A stretch of DNA of 64,000 bases from assembly GCA_022495005.1 (NCBI GenBank), contig JAGYXB010001050.1, positions 124,001 to 188,000 of the forward strand, in the 5' to 3' direction. The position numbers and the translations under genes are program-made. The first letter of the stretch is position 1. Each line of letters starts with the position of its first letter. The notes under the pieces are model-generated. The model did no database searches and was not told the origin of the DNA. It saw only the letters and a list, made by a program, of their open reading frames with translations. The DNA is from Rhyacophila brunnea. Taxonomy: Eukaryota > Arthropoda > Insecta > Trichoptera > Rhyacophilidae. Positions 59,151 through 64,000 of this stretch are shown in pieces.

Positions 59151-62100
59151 TTAAGACGGTACTTCAATGAAACGGCAAATAATTTTCAACTATACGTGCG
59201 ACGAAATTTCGGACTGGCTGGCAATCGGAGAGCGAAAGTCGAGCTGTGAATACGTCAATATTTTTGGGATGGCGTCGGGGGAATTAATTCTTAAATCGTG
59301 TAAAGATGACTAAAAAACGTTACCCATTTGCTTGAAAAAGAAAACATGTCAATGAATATATTATTGTTATTAGTAATAGAACAATAAACATAACATTAAA
59401 TGGACGTATGTTGATTTTTTATGACAAATTATGTTTTGTTCAGCACCCGTCATTTTCACAATCTTCGCGTCGCGTAGTCACGATCGTTTTAGACCGTGCC
59501 CCAGCTGAAGTATAGCCTTAATGAAGTGCTTAGCACCCCTGTGGGTATAATCCTGCCCCGTTTTCGGGCCCCAAAGTCAAATTAAATTATTAAATCTCTG
59601 CTTGCAAAAGAAATATAAATTCTTAATTTTATCTGCCATCGTTGTATTTTTACCTCTAAAGTTAAGATAGATGATTCTTCACAAAGTTCACAAGCCTTTT
59701 CAAGATGAAGTTTCCATTAAGCCTCTGCCGACCTCTAAATATTTAATATAAAGCACTTTACAATTTAGCGATTTTCCTTACTTAGAACTAAAAGCGGTTT
59801 ACAGAAAATTTGATGCTGTTTTCTACGATCAATATCTGAGAAATCAATTAATTTCCCGGTTAATCATTTTGATGTGCAAATGAAAATGTATACGTATTGT
59901 TTCCTGGGGTAATTCCAGAAACTGCCCCAAGGTATCTCTGTCAATTAGGATTATGAAAGAGAGCGTTGCAGTGACTTCCCTAGGCAAAGTACCGCCCATA
60001 ATCAAACATAGCATGTTTCATTTTTAGAAAAAAATAATGTTTAGTTGTCTACCAGTTATTACATACACTAAGTACATATTTTATTATTTATTTTCGGCTA
60101 TGTAAAACAAACAAACACACAAAAAATCTTGTAATTGACACACACTATCTACTGAGAATCAGTGCATTACCGCGAAATTTACTCTCACCAGTGGCGGAGT
60201 TAGATCTGTGGCACTGGCAGGTTTGGATGCAACCTTGTGAAAATTTCCCTAGTGCCATAAATCACCATTACAATATTATATATATTGCAATAAGTATTAC
60301 AATACAACAATAGTTACTTATGCTTAATGCTTCGCTGTCAAAAGATGTAATATTTTTCTTCGTTCCTTCATTTGTCGCTCCTATGCAACGCATTACCTGC
60401 CTATCCCCACGACACGTTACTGGTAAGGTGGCTGGCAAACATTGAAAATACAGAAGTTCCTCACAATACATAATATAATAACGTATTGAAAATTACAACA
60501 AAAATATCCTTCTGAGCCATCTACGATAGAACATTATTCGGGGGGCGGTATGATCTTTTTTCAACTAAAGAGTAAGGTTGAGAAAGCATTTTTTTTTTCA
60601 AATGTAAGTGTCGGGCTCCACGTCTTTCGGGAGACAAGAAAGAAAGCTCATCACCGCGCATAAACCTTTGCAGGAGACGTGTTACTCTGACTACAATAAG
60701 TCGTGATCAATTTGACAAGCATTTATAAACTCATTGGAGACAATGTAGATTTCGCAGGATCACTCAGAGGCACACTGATTACTAAAATTGATATAACTCA
60801 CTTATTATTCATTTAATTCAAATGCATCCTTTAAATATTTATTAGTATTAAATTTTTCTATTATTTATTATTATTTATATTTTAAGCTAATTTTTTATAA
60901 ATTGTAATCAAGAAAACATGTAAAATATAGTTTGCTTGTTCTTTTTTTAACCTTTTTATACAAAATGACATAGGTAAAAAGTTTATGATAGAAGTACCTA
61001 AACTAAGTGATAAAAGAAAGATAATATTAAAACTTTAGCTAAATATAATACTCTTCAAGATATTTGGAAGATGGGGGACCATTACTGACCGAACTGATCA
61101 TTCATTATTTTGACAAATCTAAATAAAAATAGTATTTATAAATCAAGTAATTCTTAATATATATTGGATTTTAATATATAACTAATATCATAAGATGATA
61201 GCTACATCTATTATTAATTAGTAATTTTAACTTAAAAAAAAATCAAAATATGATGTCCTGCATTCTGTAACCGTATACTAATTTCACTAAGTATTTAAAC
61301 CGGTACTCTCGACAGCATTCTGTTGTCTTCATTATTTTGGTGATAGTGTGTACAATTATTTATTCAACAATTTGTTAATAATAAAACAATACTATATACC
61401 CAATTACCCATATTATGTTATTATATATTTCAATAATTGATAAAAATTTAGAGCTGTCGAGTCTCCCTTGGATTGGTGTTGATTTCATATATGACGTAGG
61501 TTACAACTTTAATCGTGAAAAAAATATCCCCAGCGGCACAGTTACTGGAATAGATATAAAATTCTCAGTAAGATAAATAAATTTGGATATTTCCTGAATA
61601 TCTTTGATAAAAAGACGTCACTGCATAATGGACCAAATTTTACCCAATAATTATAATTTATTTTGACTGTATAAAGTCTATCAGTTGTATATGTTGTAAG
61701 TATAATAAATATTTCATTCTAATTAAAAACCAATTTTATATTGTTTCTGTTCCAATCGATCTAATCGTCGTAATTGCTTTGTGGTAGAATTTTATTAATA
61801 TATAATGTTATATTATACAATGTGTAAAAAGTATCAAGGTTTCTATACAATTTTATTAAAATATGATTATAGTTATAATATATTACTATTTTAAATAAAA
61901 AATAAAATAAATAATGTAAATTTTAAAGTAATAACACTGTATTTTGAATATTTAGGTCAGAGGTTCATGAATCAGTTTGCAGACATCAGACATGACTCGT
62001 GAAACTTTCATTTGTTTTCATAATACGTACGATGAGTCAAATAAGCACGGATTAAAAAGAAAACACAGAGTCCACTTCAATAATAATATAGCTTATGATA

Positions 62101-62370
62101 ATTAATTACCTAACTATTAATAATATTTTAACAATCACACTGGAAAGGCTGAAAACTATCTCGTTTGTATGACACTATATCTATAAAATATCTGATATTA
62201 AAAAAATCAATTAACAACCGAGAAGAATAGGAAGAGCTATGAGGAGGTCTTCTTCCAGCATCCTTTCATTTGTTTTAGACCAGAATATAGGCGTACCTAG
62301 TGAAAAATGACATTCTCTAGTAGCGACAAGTAAGTTATCCTTCTAAATTTGGTACTGAGCTACGCAGTGT
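59151..62370. other. Intergenic DNA, no gene recognised
   Basis: Mostly AT-rich sequence. Two less AT-rich islands (about 59150-59300 and 60605-60780) have no readable protein or RNA structure that I recognise. The ORF at 60268-60471 (minus, 67 residues) shows no domain. Confidence 0.4.
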
Positions 62371-62375
62371 AAAAT

Positions 62376-62450
62376 GTCCATCAAACTGGGCCTCATCAGA
62401 TGGCTGAGCCATGTGCAAAGGGTGACAAAGAAATTGACATCCATAGCCTG
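62376..62450 (+). mobile_element. Possible non-LTR retrotransposon C-terminal scrap
   Basis: One plus-strand frame reads MSIKLGLIRWLSHVQRVTKK, similar to the LRWLGHVxRM block near the C terminus of insect LINE proteins, and then stops. It is very short, so support is limited. Confidence 0.35.
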
Positions 62451-62472
62451 AAGACAAACGATGACCTGTGGG

Positions 62473-62703
62473 TCTATTCTATACACAAGGCGGCTATCGA
62501 CGGTAGATTATCATATTTATATAGATATTTATGTAACCGTCTAAACTGTCAAAAAAATCTCGTTTTAATAGCCCCTCTCTTGGCTGTGTTAACTTTTAGA
62601 GCGAGATGGAGACAGTTTAGACGGCTAATTGTAATAATTATAATACCTCAATACATAAATATGGTCAACTACCGTCGATAGCTGCCTTGAATATAGAATA
62701 GAC
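62473..62703. mobile_element. Foldback element (GGCGGCTATCGACGGTAG ends), copy 2
   Basis: It starts TATTCTATACACAAGGCGGC and ends with the inverse (CTACCGTCGATAGCTGCCTT). The interior TAAACTGTC and GACAGTTTAGACGGC are mirrored. It is 231 bases and uninterrupted, so it gives the intact form of the 45115-45505 copy. Confidence 0.7.
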
Positions 62704-64000
62704 CCACTGGTCGATTTAGCACAAGATGGAGGGATAGTATCGATTTAAAGACTTTAGATGTTCTAAACTAAACTGTAGGTACGGTACAGTGTTATAGATT
62801 ATGTTTTTCAAAAACAATATATTTGACAGATAAATTATCTTTCAGCGCGAGAAAAAAAAGACTACAATTTACCGCGCAGAAAATATATAATATTATGTAC
62901 TTTATCAATGTAATATGTAAATATATATATAAATATTGATTCGTTTATTTTGTTCAATTTTCCATTCATTAATAATTTAACATTACTATTATAATAATTG
63001 TGTTAAAAACACCGAGTTATTTGTGTTGATACGTATGTACGTAATAGTGATTAATCTATCTAGTTTTTTGTTGCTAGCAACAACAATCTTTGTTATGACT
63101 TGTCATTCAATTAGGTATGCAAATATCAAAGTGACGTATTTAAAAATAATGCGGTTTCCTGACATCCTGCGCTGGCGTTGCAGAAAGACGTATCTCATTC
63201 GTTGATGAAACCAAAGGATTACGGTTAATTTTACTGTAAAGAGTGAGGAGATTGCGTTCGGCATCTCAGGTTTGATGCCATTCCGGTTTCTTATCAGATC
63301 GCAGTGAAAATGTAACATATATTTGTAACAGTAAATCTCTCTACGCAACTAAATCCGGTATTGAATTTTAAACCTTCCTACTCCGTGGAAATATTAATAA
63401 TATATTCTTTCGATGTTTTTGCGATATTAAGAAAATTTACTTCATTTTATACGTGCAGTTGGATAGCAAACATAAAAAGTGACGTTAGTTAATATTATTG
63501 TAGCTTTATAAACCGAACTTTCAATAAAATTGGACTAGTGAATTCTCATACAAAAACAGCGAAATAGGTACCAATAGTTTTGAATCCTTATAATCTATAT
63601 ATACATCAATAACAATAGGTGAAAAATTTTGAATCACAATATAATGAAACATCAAAAATTAAATTTTGAAAAATATTCATATTGATGAGATAGTAGTGTA
63701 TAAATTAGTATGGATAAGTAGTGTTAAGTTTTTTTTTTTAGTTAAGCTATTGTATAAGTAATAATAAATCCATATGTGCTTTTATTCTTAGTTATTTTAA
63801 TATAGAGCCTAATACTTATGAAAAAAAAATTACTGGTGATTTCACTGATTTGATTAATTGTGGTACCTAAGTAAATTAATTTATAAATTCCTTTTGCAAT
63901 TATAAGTTTTTAATTTTTTTACATACCTATCTAATTAATGTTTTAATATATTAATATCTATACTAATTAATATTGATAACCAGGGAACTGGCTTACCCTA
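62704..64000. other. Intergenic AT-rich DNA to window end, no gene recognised
   Basis: Short overlapping ORFs on both strands at 63023-63348 have no recognisable domain. Nothing else stands out. Confidence 0.4.

Noticed and set aside
63023..63348. Overlapping ORFs on both strands near the window end
   Set aside because: Mutually antisense, no domains; judged to be chance openings.
1..64000. Search for CRISPR arrays, defence islands, biosynthetic clusters or integrated virus genes
   Set aside because: The window is insect nuclear DNA. No spaced short direct repeats, clustered enzymes, or readable virus-like replication or capsid motifs were seen.

Overview
This window looks like nuclear DNA from an insect, most likely a moth or butterfly (Lepidoptera). 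It is AT-rich and full of short mobile elements. Its genes are split by GT-AG introns. A TCATCATCATC..CAGCC..CCACTGCTG repeat near 30.85 kb is typical of lepidopteran genomes. The species cannot be named from the sequence alone. There are no bacterial-type operons, CRISPR arrays or phage genes.

Three protein-coding genes can be read exon by exon. (1) A complete secreted carboxylesterase lies on the minus strand, with four coding exons between 9559 and 1295 (560 residues) and an intact Ser-Glu-His triad. (2) The C-terminal 60 percent of replication factor C subunit 5 lies on the plus strand, in four exons between 11812 and 15061. Its frame and splice sites are intact, but the N-terminal exons with the ATP-binding motifs were not found. 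(3) A single-domain M14 metallocarboxypeptidase of the regulatory N/E type (carboxypeptidase D/E/M, Drosophila silver-like) lies on the minus strand. It has nine shared coding exons from 43780 to 27117 and two candidate alternative last exons, at 24929-24816 and 20896-20756, giving proteins of 476 or 485 residues. The three genes do not form a pathway: one is a secreted or luminal esterase, one a DNA clamp-loader subunit, and one a secretory-pathway peptidase.

Most of the rest is introns and intergenic DNA packed with transposon remains: a 1.3-kb mariner with three frameshifts, a deleted Tigger/pogo element, a pogo-type MITE, a hAT-like element, a probable piggyBac-like element next to a carboxypeptidase exon, non-LTR retrotransposon tails, four tRNA-derived SINE families, and several foldback families. 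About 43.8-64 kb has no gene I can recognise. It is mainly repeats, including a 534-bp unit present twice at near identity. Paired copies of one foldback element give empty-site comparisons that date nested insertions precisely. I did not find a convincing new multi-gene system. The most interesting items are the alternative carboxypeptidase tails, the headless RFC5 and the nested mobile-element structures.
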